From Chrysiogenia bacterium (GTDB lineage: Bacteria; JAGRBM01): a stretch of DNA of 17,165 bases. Under the pieces are notes generated by a model. That model searched no databases and was not told the origin of the DNA. It saw nothing but the letters and a program-made list of their open reading frames with translations. Both the position numbers and the translations under genes were made by a program. Positions within the stretch are counted from its first letter, which is position 1; each line of letters opens with the position of its first letter. Shown piece after piece: positions 1 to 6,811 of this stretch. The stretch is taken from contig JAGRBM010000336.1 in assembly GCA_020434085.1 (NCBI GenBank), positions 1 through 17,165 of the forward strand, given 5' to 3'.

Positions 1-1
1 C

Positions 2-214
2 CGCTTTGTTGCGCAGTATGCGGGCGTTGAAGAGCGCGTGCGCCTGGGGCGCGAGATCCGCCCGATTTCCGGCGCGACCGTGTCGGGTCAGGTGATGACC
101 TTCGGCGTGAACAAGGCCGTGTTCTTCACGCGCGAACTGCGCGCGCAGCTCGAGGCAGCCGAGGCGCCCGAAGTGAGCGAAGCCAAAGCCTCATCGAAGG
201 AAGGCAACGGATGA
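2..214 (+). CDS. FMN-binding domain protein, C-terminal part (5' truncated by window edge)
   Basis: An open frame enters from the left edge and ends at TGA 212-214, giving 70 visible residues. It carries the motif PISGATVSGQVM. The S-G-A-T signature is the flavinylation site of FMN_bind (RnfG/NqrC-like) domains, where FMN is linked by a phosphoester bond to the Thr. After the motif comes VNKAVFFTREL and a charged Ala/Glu/Ser tail, so this is the C-terminal end of the protein. The next gene, apbE, overlaps it in an ATGA junction and encodes the enzyme that would attach the FMN, which strongly supports the call. It probably acts outside the cytoplasm or on the membrane as an electron carrier. 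Whether it belongs to an Rnf-type complex or is a stand-alone flavoprotein cannot be told, because the N-terminus and upstream genes are missing. Confidence 0.8.
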   Translation, partial: RFVAQYAGVEERVRLGREIRPISGATVSGQVMTFGVNKAVFFTRELRAQLEAAEAPEVSEAKASSKEGNG

Positions 215-1236
215 GCATGCTCAGCCGTCGCGCCTTTGTCTCCGGCGCCGCCGCGTTTGGCGCGGGCGCGCTGCTCCCGTGGGCGCGTGCGGCCCATGCG
301 CTCTCACAGCAGACCCGTGCGGGCAAGCTCGAAGCCCGCGCCTACTTCATCATGCACACGGTGGTGGAGGTCGTCGCCATTGGCGAGCGCGGCTCGGATC
401 TTGTCCGCGCCTGCGAAGCCGCTGCCGGCGCCTGCCGCGCGGTGGAATTGCGGATGAACTTTCACGACCCGCGCAGCGAGCTCTCAAGGCTCAACGAAGC
501 GGCCGGTCGCGGCGAATGGGTTGAAGTCTCCGATGAGTTGCTTGTTGTCCTCGAAGAAGCCCGGCGCATTCACATTGCCAGCAGCGGCGCCTTCGATCCC
601 GGGACCGGTGCGCTGGTGCGGCTCTATCGCAAAACGCGCGAGAGCGGCGCCTGGCCGGGCGCCGATGAAATCGCCCGCGCCCGCGAGAGCGCCGGCATGG
701 ACTCCGTGGAAATCCGAGGGCGCCGCGTGCGCTTTGGAAACTCTGGCATGCAGCTCGATTTGAGCGGCATCGCCAAGGGTTACGCCGTCGATCGCGCCGT
801 CGCGGCGATGCGTGGGGCAGGCGCGCGCGCCGGGGTGGTGAATGCCGGCGGCGATCTCTTCGCCTTCGGCGGCGTCGCAGACGCGCTTCCGCGCGCGGCG
901 ATTCAGGACCCGCAGGACGCGGGCCGCGTGCGGCATGAACTCGAGCTGCTCGAAGAGGGGCTCGCAAGCTCCGGCGATGCAGAGCAGGGCGTGGTGGTGG
1001 CCGGGCGCTTCTGCTCGCACCTCATCGATCCTGCAACCGGCGCTCCGGCGCGGCCCTCCCTGGGGAGCGCCAGCGTGCGCGCCGCCTCTGCCATGAGCGC
1101 CGATGCCTGGGCCAGCGCCCTCTATGTGCGCCCCGCTCTGGCGGCGCGCGCGCCGGTGGAGAGCCTGCTCATCGGACCGCGCGGCGAGGAAGTTTCCTCC
1201 GCGCGCTTCTTTTCAAACTCTCCCCGGAAAGGGTAG
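211..1236 (+). CDS. apbE: FAD:protein FMN transferase ApbE, TAT-exported
   Basis: This 341-residue protein matches the ApbE family, which transfers FMN from FAD to a Thr/Ser in [S/T]GA[S/T] motifs of exported flavoproteins, using Mg2+. Residues 5-12 (SRRAFVSG) followed by an Ala-rich segment and ARAAHA form a twin-arginine signal, so it is likely exported folded. Family motifs are visible in order: FDPGTG at 128-133, DLSGIAKGYAVD from 183, NAGGD at 211-215, HLIDPATG from H270, and AMSADAWASALYV around 294-306, where D298 is a probable metal ligand. The start overlaps the stop of the FMN-binding gene (ATGA) and has a GGAAGG ribosome site just upstream; ATG 217 is an alternative in the same frame. 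The neighbour carries an SGAT target, so enzyme and substrate appear to be co-expressed. Confidence 0.93.
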   Translation: MSMLSRRAFVSGAAAFGAGALLPWARAAHALSQQTRAGKLEARAYFIMHTVVEVVAIGERGSDLVRACEAAAGACRAVELRMNFHDPRSELSRLNEAAGRGEWVEVSDELLVVLEEARRIHIASSGAFDPGTGALVRLYRKTRESGAWPGADEIARARESAGMDSVEIRGRRVRFGNSGMQLDLSGIAKGYAVDRAVAAMRGAGARAGVVNAGGDLFAFGGVADALPRAAIQDPQDAGRVRHELELLEEGLASSGDAEQGVVVAGRFCSHLIDPATGAPARPSLGSASVRAASAMSADAWASALYVRPALAARAPVESLLIGPRGEEVSSARFFSNSPRKG

Positions 1237-1248
1237 TCTCGCCACGCT

Positions 1249-1803
1249 ATGGCAAAACGCCCTCCTGTCGTTCACTACCGGCTGGCCCGCTCTTCGCCGG
1301 CCATCAAGGTTCTCACCACCGGCTCGCTGGTGTTCATTCTCGTGGGCATTGCCGTTGTGCTGGGCTACGCGCTCGAGCAGACGGGCCTGACGCCCACGGG
1401 CATCGGCACGCACTATGCCGGCGGCGAAGACCCCACGGGGCAGGAGCTGTTCTTCGCACTCAGCCGCGAGGAATTGCTTCGCATCACCCACGTCCACACC
1501 TTCGGGATGGGAATGCTGCTCTACATCTACGGGCACATGTTCACGCTCACCGGTCGCAGCGAGGAAACCAAAGTCCGCTGGATCTCCGCGCTCGTTCTGG
1601 GACTCGCAGCGTGGCTGGGCAGCCTGTGGCTCATTGCCTATGTCTCGAAAGCCTTCGTGTGGGTCTTCCTCGCGAGCTTTCTCATCAGCCTGCTGAGCCT
1701 CGCTGCCATGGCGGTGATGATCCTCTATGAGATCTGGTGGGTGAAGCCCAGGGGCGCGCCGCCGCCGCAGGCGGTCGCGCAGGGCCGCGACACCGACGCC
1801 TAG
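1249..1803 (+). CDS. four-helix membrane protein with conserved-looking His cluster, probable redox partner
   Basis: This 184-residue protein starts 12 bp after apbE, so it is probably in the same transcript. Four hydrophobic helices are visible, at about residues 21-42, 79-100, 111-132 and 136-162, with a short charged N-terminus and a Pro/Ala-rich tail. Helix 2 contains ITHVHTFGM and YIYGHMF (H81, H83, H96). Histidines placed about one to four turns apart within a membrane helix are typical of b-type heme ligation or quinone sites. H55 lies in the loop after helix 1. I do not recognise a named family with certainty. The operon position next to an FMN-binding protein and its flavin transferase suggests a membrane electron-transfer role, which is inference. 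The ribosome site is GGAAAGGG, rather far from the ATG. Confidence 0.75.
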   Translation: MAKRPPVVHYRLARSSPAIKVLTTGSLVFILVGIAVVLGYALEQTGLTPTGIGTHYAGGEDPTGQELFFALSREELLRITHVHTFGMGMLLYIYGHMFTLTGRSEETKVRWISALVLGLAAWLGSLWLIAYVSKAFVWVFLASFLISLLSLAAMAVMILYEIWWVKPRGAPPPQAVAQGRDTDA

Positions 1804-1854
1804 CGCGCCGGGCTGCCCGCGCCAAAATCCGCCCAATTCAGGCCGACATCACGC

Positions 1855-1883
1855 TTGTTTTTCGAGTTTCACGTGGTTAGATA
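1855..1883 (+). promoter_or_regulatory. possible sigma70-type promoter for the ferredoxin pair
   Basis: TTGTTT (1855-1860) and TAGATA (1878-1883) are separated by 17 bp in the gap before the first ferredoxin. Both boxes are poor matches (about half of consensus positions each). It is listed because the spacing is right and the region is the only AT-richer part of the gap. Confidence 0.3.
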
Positions 1884-1945
1884 GAGCACCAACGAGGTGC
1901 GCCCGGCCCCATTGAGGTGCTCTGGCAACCCTCTCCAGTAAGGAG
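1883..1945 (+). promoter_or_regulatory. ferredoxin leader with competing inverted repeats and a weak SD hairpin
   Basis: AGAGCACC at 1883-1890 can pair with GGTGCTCT at 1916-1923 (8 bp). Its GCACC part can instead pair with the nearer GGTGC at 1896-1900, because GAGGTGC occurs twice (1894-1900 and 1914-1920). Further on, CTCC at 1933-1936 faces GGAG at 1942-1945, which is the core of the AAGGAGG ribosome site for the ATG at 1955. The sequence shows the pairings; a regulatory role is inference. Confidence 0.35.
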
Positions 1946-1954
1946 GCTCCATCG

Positions 1955-2191
1955 ATGGCCGACAAGGACGAAAAGTATCCCGAAAACGTTCCCGGACCCT
2001 ACTACGTGGATCAGGAGTGCATTGACTGCAACGCCTGCAACCAGACGGCTCCGGACTTCTTCACCTCCCCGGAGGAGGGCGGTTACAGCTTCGTAATGAA
2101 GCAGCCGACCACCGAAGAAGAAATCGCCATCTGTGAGGAAGCCCTGGAGGGCTGCCCGGTCGAAGCCATCGGCAACGACGGCGCCGAGTAA
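1955..2191 (+). CDS. small single-cluster ferredoxin, copy 1
   Basis: This acidic protein of 78 residues has a cluster motif C22-x2-C25-x2-C28 and a closing C67-P68 (GCPVEAIG), the pattern of a [4Fe-4S] ferredoxin of the mono-cluster type. A fifth cysteine, C60 in CEEALEGCP, is present and is kept in the second copy. It may form a disulfide or allow an alternative cluster, but this is inference. The ribosome site AAGGAGG at 1940-1946 is excellent. It is followed 27 bp later by a paralogue. It is a cytoplasmic low-potential electron carrier; the partner enzyme is not shown by context, though the redox operon upstream (flavoprotein and membrane protein) is a candidate. Confidence 0.88.
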   Translation: MADKDEKYPENVPGPYYVDQECIDCNACNQTAPDFFTSPEEGGYSFVMKQPTTEEEIAICEEALEGCPVEAIGNDGAE

Positions 2192-2218
2192 TCGAAGTTT
2201 CAGGCAGGTTGAGCGAGC

Positions 2219-2467
2219 ATGGCTGATTCAGGCAACAAGTACAGCGAGAACACCGGGCCGGGTCCTTACTACGTCGACAAGACGTGTATCGACTGCCACG
2301 CGTGCAATGAAACGGCGCCGGAGTTTTTCACCAGCCCCGATGGCGGCGGTTACAGCTTCGTCTTCAAGCAGCCGACCACCCCCGAAGAAGCCGAGAAGTG
2401 CGAAGAGGCCATGGACGGTTGCCCGGTGGAAGCCATCGGCAACGACGGCATGCCGCTTCCCGACTGA
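2219..2467 (+). CDS. small single-cluster ferredoxin, copy 2 (tandem paralogue)
   Basis: This 82-residue protein is very similar to the preceding one. It shares the N-terminal GPYYVD block, C23-x2-C26-x2-C29, the TSP..GGYSFV.KQPTT loop and CEEAMDGC68-P, including the extra C61. Differences are clustered at the N-terminus (ADSGNKYSENTGPG), in the residue after the second Cys (H27 against N26), and in a slightly longer C-terminus. It looks like a local gene duplication kept as a pair. The ribosome site is weaker (AGGTTGAG) than in copy 1, so translation may be lower or partly coupled. The gene ends just before a strong terminator, so the two ferredoxins form a short transcript unit. Confidence 0.88.
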   Translation: MADSGNKYSENTGPGPYYVDKTCIDCHACNETAPEFFTSPDGGGYSFVFKQPTTPEEAEKCEEAMDGCPVEAIGNDGMPLPD

Positions 2468-2486
2468 TCAAACCACAATGGATGGG

Positions 2487-2516
2487 AAAAGGGACGCCAA
2501 CGGCGTCCCTTTTTTT
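2487..2516 (+). terminator. intrinsic terminator after the ferredoxins
   Basis: GGGACGCC (2491-2498), loop AAC, GGCGTCCC (2502-2509), followed by a run of seven T. The stem is extended by A/T pairs (AAAA/TTTT), so it could also work partly in reverse for the convergent sfsA transcript. Confidence 0.9.
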
Positions 2517-2534
2517 GTTGGGGAGACAGGAATA

Positions 2535-2607
2535 CCGCCAAGGCGCCAAGGACGCCAAGGGTGAACAGGTCAGCGTGACTTCCTTGGCGTTCTTGGCGCC
2601 TTGGCGG
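2535..2607. repeat. palindromic intergenic repeat built on CGCCAAG units, copy 1
   Basis: A 26-nt left arm (2535-2560) and right arm (2582-2607) are inverted copies with one difference, which would still form a G-U pair in RNA. They enclose a 21-nt loop. Each arm is itself three units of CGCCAAG spaced 8-9 nt apart. A second copy lies at 16991-17070 in this window. It sits between convergent genes, after the ferredoxin terminator and at the 3' end of sfsA. From memory, similar elements are dispersed in many bacterial genomes and create spurious translated stretches such as RQGAKDAKG and LAPWR. Confidence 0.85.
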
Positions 2608-2618
2608 TTCAGTTCTGC

Positions 2619-3332
2619 TTAATCGAGAACCACCGGCAGGCGACCGGTGATCTGGGCGCCGCGTTTGGTGTTTTTGACCTGGTAGGCGAGCGCTTCGACC
2701 CCGGCTTTCAGCGCCTTTCGCAGCAGCTTGCCGTAGACGGGGTCGATTTCGTCTGCGGGGCCCATGCGCGCAGCGTCGGCGCGGTTCACCAGAAAAAAGA
2801 TCACCGCCCGGTCGCCGGCCTTTGCCATGTCGGTCAGTTCCTGCAGATGCTTTTGCCCGCGCGTCGTGACTGCGTCGGGAAAGCGCGCCATGCCGGGCTC
2901 GGTGAGCAGCGTGGTGTTTTTCACCTCCACCCAGCAGCGCCCGTGCTTTTCGTCTTCGAGGAGGATGTCGATGCGCGACTTGCCGCCGCGTCCGTACTTC
3001 ACCTCGCGGCGAAGTCCTTCGTAACCTTTCAGTTCCTTCACGGCGCCCGAGACAATGGCGTCTTCAACGATGGCATTGGGGCGCGCGGTGTTGATGCCCA
3101 CCCAGGTGCGGCCCACCTTGATGAGCTCCAGGCTGTATTGGAGCTTGCGCGCGGGGTTGTCGCTCTTTGTGAGCAGCACGGCCGAGCCGGGCTCCGCGCA
3201 GCCGGTCATGGGGCCGGTGTTGGCGCAATGGGCGGTAATCAGCTCCCCCGAGGACAGCTCAATATCGGCCAGAAAGCGCTTGTAGCGCTTGATGAGCCGC
3301 CCCTGGTGGAGGGGCTGGTCGAAGCGGTGCAT
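2619..3332 (-). CDS. sfsA: SfsA family protein (sugar fermentation stimulation protein homologue)
   Basis: The protein has 237 residues, the usual length of SfsA. The N-terminus GRLIKRYKRFLADIEL, the HCANTGPMTGCAEPG block, NTARPNAIVEDAI, the KSRIDILLED segment, VEVKNTTL, FPDAVTTRGQKHLQEL and the FFLVNRADA stretch all match the family, which has an N-terminal OB-like nucleic-acid-binding fold and a PD-(D/E)xK nuclease-like fold (D in RIDILL, E-x-K in VEVK). The original E. coli role is in maltose gene regulation; the biochemical activity is not settled. The start lies 6 bp after the VKOR-DsbA stop, so the two are co-transcribed. The start is supported by alignment to the E. coli N-terminus. 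Confidence 0.93.
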   Translation of the reverse strand: MHRFDQPLHQGRLIKRYKRFLADIELSSGELITAHCANTGPMTGCAEPGSAVLLTKSDNPARKLQYSLELIKVGRTWVGINTARPNAIVEDAIVSGAVKELKGYEGLRREVKYGRGGKSRIDILLEDEKHGRCWVEVKNTTLLTEPGMARFPDAVTTRGQKHLQELTDMAKAGDRAVIFFLVNRADAARMGPADEIDPVYGKLLRKALKAGVEALAYQVKNTKRGAQITGRLPVVLD

Positions 3333-3338
3333 GGGCGC

Positions 3339-4634
3339 CTACTTGATGCCTTCAAGCTCCAGCATCAGCTCGAAGAGCTCGGGGCGGAATATGTCGAATC
3401 CGCGGAACTTGCGCCCATTGATGATGATGGTGGGCGTGGAGCTAACCTGGATGCGCACGCCTTCCTTGATGTCGGCGCTCACCGGCGCGAGCGAGGCCGG
3501 GTCCTTCCAGCAGGTCTCGAACTTCGCCTGGTCGAGGCCCAGTTGTCCGGCCCACTCCATGTATTTCTCGTCGGAGAGCTCGCGCTGGTTGGTGAAGAGC
3601 TGGTTGGCGTATTCCCAGAACTTGCCCTGCTGCTCGGCGCAGACAGCCGCGCGCGCGGCGCCGCAGGCGTGGGAGTGCAGGTTACTCTGCATCCCGGGGT
3701 TGCACTCACTGCTCAGCGGGAAGTGATGAAAGTAGACTTCGATCTTGTCGGCGTGCTTCTTCATGATCGGGCTGAGCAGCTCCCAGGCGCGGCCGCAGGC
3801 CGGGCACTGGAAGTCGGCGAACTCCTCGATGCGGATGGGCGCGCCCACCGTGCCCTTGGGCGTGTGGTAGGCGCTGCCGACGGTGACTTCGGGAAGGGTG
3901 GCGATCCACTTCTTGAGGTTCTCGAGCTGAAGTGCATGCTTGGCTTCGTCATCATTGGCGGCGGCGGAGTCGTCGGCTGCGGCCACGGCTTTGGCCGGGT
4001 GCGGTTCCTTGCCCTCGGGCGGCCCCATCGGATTGCTCGTGTTGAAGACGATGACAAGCGCCGCAGCGGCGATCACCGCGCCGGCCTGCACCATGAAGGA
4101 ACCGCCGAAGCTTCCGAGTGAATCCTTGATCTCGCTCTGGAGTCCCTGGGCGAAGCCGCCGATTCCGCTGGGCAGGTTGAGGAAGGACACGGCGATCGCG
4201 GTGAGCGCGATCAGATAGAGCCCGGCGCACAGGATGCAGAGCACCCGCAGGTCGAAGGCGCTGGCACCCGCCATGTAGAGCGAAAATGCCAGATTGAATC
4301 CCGCCAGCGCGAAGATCCGGTTGCCGGCCCCAACGGCCTTTTCATCGCCCGACTGCTTGGACTTCAGGTCGATCATCGCCAGGCCGAGCATCAGGGCGTA
4401 GGCGACCAGCGCAAAGAGCGAGACGGGAACGCCCAGCAGCTTCGAGTAACCGCTGGCCAGCGCGCTGTCGCAGCTCACTTCGGCAGAGATGTTGCAGAAA
4501 CTCTCAAAATCCGGCTGGGACAGCAGCTTTGCGTGGGTGCTGGTCAGGACGAGGGCATCGATGATGGCCAGCACCGCCAGGATAGCGAGGAACATGGGAA
4601 GCCCGGTGGACCGGTTCTGCTTGGATTCACTCAT
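3339..4634 (-). CDS. VKOR-DsbA fusion: vitamin K epoxide reductase domain joined to a thioredoxin-like oxidase
   Basis: This is a 431-residue protein. Residues 1-200 form a VKOR domain with membrane helices at about 12-32, 68-88, 107-125, 132-153 and 180-198. It has an outer-loop cysteine pair C47/C55, the YSKLLGVPVS element with the conserved Ser, and the active C133-x2-C136 (CILC). A charged Ala/Asp linker (about 200-235) leads to a DsbA-type thioredoxin domain with EFADFQC277-PAC280 and a downstream TPT cis-Pro motif. VKOR reoxidises the thiol oxidase and passes electrons to quinone, so the fusion is a self-contained system for disulfide formation in the periplasm, replacing DsbA plus DsbB. 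C322 and other extra cysteines lie in the insertion after FPLSSEC. It is first in a unit with sfsA and divergent from moaC. Confidence 0.92.
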   Translation of the reverse strand: MSESKQNRSTGLPMFLAILAVLAIIDALVLTSTHAKLLSQPDFESFCNISAEVSCDSALASGYSKLLGVPVSLFALVAYALMLGLAMIDLKSKQSGDEKAVGAGNRIFALAGFNLAFSLYMAGASAFDLRVLCILCAGLYLIALTAIAVSFLNLPSGIGGFAQGLQSEIKDSLGSFGGSFMVQAGAVIAAAALVIVFNTSNPMGPPEGKEPHPAKAVAAADDSAAANDDEAKHALQLENLKKWIATLPEVTVGSAYHTPKGTVGAPIRIEEFADFQCPACGRAWELLSPIMKKHADKIEVYFHHFPLSSECNPGMQSNLHSHACGAARAAVCAEQQGKFWEYANQLFTNQRELSDEKYMEWAGQLGLDQAKFETCWKDPASLAPVSADIKEGVRIQVSSTPTIIINGRKFRGFDIFRPELFELMLELEGIK

Positions 4635-4739
4635 GTCGGGAATTTTCTCCGGCGTGATTTCCGTATTTCAGGTGCGCGAGATACTAGCGCGAAGCTCCCC
4701 CGCATGCGAGCGCCCGGTAGAGGCGGTGCCCCGCACTTG

Positions 4740-4779
4740 CCCCGGCCCTCCGGGGAAGGGTAATCAGGGCGCATCGCCC
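4740..4779 (+). promoter_or_regulatory. two small hairpins in the moaC leader
   Basis: CCCCGG/CCGGGG (4740-4745 and 4750-4755, 4-nt loop) and GGGCG/CGCCC (4767-4771 and 4775-4779, 3-nt loop) lie just before the AAGGAGG ribosome site of moaC. Neither has a T-run. No molybdenum-cofactor riboswitch architecture can be recognised in this short span, so any function is unknown. Confidence 0.3.
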
Positions 4780-4799
4780 GCGTAAGGAGGGGCGCCGCC

Positions 4800-5324
4800 A
4801 TGGCCGGTGATTCAAACAAGCGCGCGAAGAAGTCGTCCCTCACGCATCTGGACGCGCGCGGGCAGGCCCGCATGGTGGACGTGGGTGAGAAAGCGATTTC
4901 TGCCCGCGTCGCGGTTGCATCCGTGCGCGTGCGGATGAAACCCGAGACACTCAAGCTGGCCACCGGCGGCGCGAAGAAGGGCGACGTGCTCGCCGCCGCG
5001 CGCATCGCCGGGATTCAGGCGGCCAAGCGCACGGGCGAGCTCATTCCGCTGTGCCATCCGTTGCCGCTCGATTCGGTAAGCATCGACATCACGCCGGTGA
5101 CAAAGCCCGCCTTGCTGCGCATCGAGGCGACCGCGCGCACGACGGCAAAGACCGGCGTCGAGATGGAAGCCATGACGGCGGCGAGCGTCGCCGCGCTCAC
5201 GATCTACGACATGTGCAAGGCCGTCGACCGGGCAATGGTGATCGAGAACCTGCAACTCGAATACAAGTCGGGTGGCAAGAGCGGTACGTTTCGGCGCCGC
5301 GGCTACGACGGCAATCCCGAATAA
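4800..5324 (+). CDS. moaC: cyclic pyranopterin monophosphate synthase MoaC
   Basis: The 174-residue protein matches MoaC, which converts the MoaA product (3',8-cyclo-GTP derivative) to cyclic pyranopterin monophosphate in molybdenum cofactor synthesis. Visible motifs are [18 protein letters not shown] near the N-terminus, [10 protein letters not shown] with H86, [11 protein letters not shown] (E121-S129) and YDMCKAVDR with D137 and K140, which are the catalytic residues of the family. It is slightly longer than the usual 160 residues because of a basic N-terminal stretch. The ribosome site AAGGAGG (4784-4790) supports ATG 4800. No other mo- genes are nearby; moaC stands alone ahead of ispE with a 9-bp gap, so the pair is probably co-transcribed. 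Confidence 0.95.
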   Translation: MAGDSNKRAKKSSLTHLDARGQARMVDVGEKAISARVAVASVRVRMKPETLKLATGGAKKGDVLAAARIAGIQAAKRTGELIPLCHPLPLDSVSIDITPVTKPALLRIEATARTTAKTGVEMEAMTAASVAALTIYDMCKAVDRAMVIENLQLEYKSGGKSGTFRRRGYDGNPE

Positions 5325-5333
5325 GAGAATTCC

Positions 5334-6248
5334 GTGATCATCGACAAACAAAGCGAAGAGAGAATCGAGCTGCGCGCGCCGGCGAAGGTGAACCTGCGCC
5401 TGGAAGTGCTCGGCAAGCGTCCCGACGGATTCCACGAAGTGCGCCTGTTCATGGTGGCGATCGAGCTGTTCGACAAGATGGTCGTCGAGCGCCGCGAGAG
5501 CGGAATCGAGATTTCATGTCCGGGAATCGAGAACGGCCCGGGCAACCTGGCGTGGAAGGCCGCCGAGCTCTTTTTCACCGAGACCGGCGTCGCCGGCGGC
5601 GCCCGCATCGAGATCGAAAAGGACATCCCGGCACAGGCGGGCCTGGGCGGCGGTTCGAGCGACGCGGCCGCCACGCTCGATGCGCTGGACATCCTCTACA
5701 GAACCGGGCTCAGCGAGGAAAAACGCCGGGAACTGGCAGCCCGCCTGGGCTCGGACATCCCGTTTTTCATCGGGACCCCGCGCCCGGCCTGGGCCCTGGG
5801 CCGCGGAGAGATCATCGTCCCGGTGGAGGCAGAGCTGCCCGAGATGTGGCTGGTGCTCATCCACCCGGGAATCGGCGTCTCGACGCCGGTGGCCTATAAA
5901 GCGCTGGAGGCTGCCCCCATCGCAGAATCGGCGTTGACCGCCCTGAGGGCGGAGTCTATGAATACGCGCCTTCCAGGGGCTCCCTGGGAGAAAAACGGGG
6001 GAAATTTTTTCCTCAATGATTTGGAGCCGCCTGTCTTTGCTCACTATCCTTTGATTCAAGACATCAAGGGAATGCTGCAGGAGGCAGGCGCACCGCTGAC
6101 GCTGATGAGCGGAAGCGGATCAAGTGTGTTCGGACTGTTCCCTGAAGAGGGGGCCGCGCGAGGGGTACTCAATCGAGCGCGGATCCCGGAAACCTACTTC
6201 AGGAGAGTGGTTCGGATACTACGGACTGTTTCCGGCGGCACTGACTAG
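5334..6248 (+). CDS. ispE: 4-diphosphocytidyl-2-C-methyl-D-erythritol kinase IspE
   Basis: The protein has 304 residues and belongs to the GHMP kinase family. It phosphorylates CDP-methylerythritol in the MEP isoprenoid pathway. The three GHMP motifs are present: APAKVNLRLEVLGKRPDGFHE (from residue 15), PAQAGLGGGSSDAAATL (from P99, ATP loop), and LMSGSGSSVFGLF near the C-terminus. LGSDIPFFI supplies the catalytic Asp. The start appears to be GTG 5334, 9 bp after moaC; no ATG gives the conserved N-terminus, and the upstream SD is weak, suggesting coupling to moaC translation. A lower-GC patch around 5950-6120 lies in the C-terminal half but the frame stays intact. It leads directly into spoVG, as in Bacillus-type gene order. 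Confidence 0.95.
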   Translation: MIIDKQSEERIELRAPAKVNLRLEVLGKRPDGFHEVRLFMVAIELFDKMVVERRESGIEISCPGIENGPGNLAWKAAELFFTETGVAGGARIEIEKDIPAQAGLGGGSSDAAATLDALDILYRTGLSEEKRRELAARLGSDIPFFIGTPRPAWALGRGEIIVPVEAELPEMWLVLIHPGIGVSTPVAYKALEAAPIAESALTALRAESMNTRLPGAPWEKNGGNFFLNDLEPPVFAHYPLIQDIKGMLQEAGAPLTLMSGSGSSVFGLFPEEGAARGVLNRARIPETYFRRVVRILRTVSGGTD

Positions 6249-6303
6249 CGGTCAGGTTGCTCGTCGGCGGGAGCGGCAGACTGCTACGGAGGGGGTCGCA
6301 GTT

Positions 6304-6603
6304 ATGCAAGTGACCAACGTGAAGGTCTTTCCGGTGGATGAAGATCGCCTGAAAGCCTACGTCACCATTGTGTTTGACGACTGTTTCGTCGTGCATGACG
6401 CAAAGGTGATCAACGGTCCCAGTGGTTTGTTCGTGGCCATGCCCAGCAAACGCACGAAAAACGGGACCTATCGCGACACGGTTCATCCGCTGAACCAGGA
6501 AACGCGAGAAATGATTGAGCAGCGGGTTCTGGAGAAATACCGCGAGGATGTCGGAAATCCCCCGCCACTGGGAGGTCCGCCGACGCCCCCGACCGGGACT
6601 TGA
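6304..6603 (+). CDS. spoVG: SpoVG family RNA/DNA-binding regulator
   Basis: The 99-residue protein has the SpoVG core: MQVTNVKVFPVDE, then FVVHDAKVINGPSGLFVAMPSKRT, YRDTVHPLN and a C-terminal helix, followed by a Pro-rich tail (NPPPLGGPPTPPTGT) that is unusual for the family. The start is fixed by GGAGGGGG at 6288-6295, 8 nt before ATG 6304; the frame is open further upstream but this is inside ispE. SpoVG proteins bind nucleic acids and act as global regulators in Firmicutes, Borrelia and Listeria; in a non-sporulating Gram-negative the role is not established. The gene keeps the ispE-spoVG-prs neighbourhood seen in Bacillus, with a tRNA inserted before prs. Confidence 0.93.
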   Translation: MQVTNVKVFPVDEDRLKAYVTIVFDDCFVVHDAKVINGPSGLFVAMPSKRTKNGTYRDTVHPLNQETREMIEQRVLEKYREDVGNPPPLGGPPTPPTGT

Positions 6604-6697
6604 GCCGGGCGAGCAGATCAACCAATCTCGGCCTTGAAGCATCGGGACGCTGCGTCGGCGTGAGTGATCGCGCCGGCGCTGACAACACTGTTTCGCT

Positions 6698-6772
6698 TGG
6701 GGAGTCGCCAAGTGGTAAGGCAACGGTTTTTGGTACCGTCATTCGCAGGTTCGAACCCTGCCTCCCCAGCCA
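6698..6772 (+). tRNA. tRNA-Gln (anticodon UUG)
   Basis: The 75-nt gene folds as a full cloverleaf. The acceptor stem is TGGGGAG (6698-6704) with CTCCCCA (6762-6768), then discriminator G and an encoded CCA. The anticodon stem ACGGT/ACCGT has loop TTTTGGT with anticodon TTG. The T arm is GCAGG-TTCGAAC-CCTGC (6745-6761). It lies between spoVG and prs with no clear terminator on either side, so it is probably cut out of a longer transcript. Confidence 0.97.
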
Positions 6773-6811
6773 AAATACATTCATCGTGGGATCATCCGAG
6801 GGGGCCAGGGG

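Noticed and set aside
2601-4121. Long plus-strand open frame of about 500 codons opposite sfsA and the VKOR-DsbA gene
   Set aside because: It is antisense to two clear genes, has no family resemblance, and such frames are expected in GC-rich DNA.
4660-4799. Possible molybdenum-cofactor riboswitch before moaC
   Set aside because: Only two tiny hairpins are present, far less than the multi-stem Moco element.
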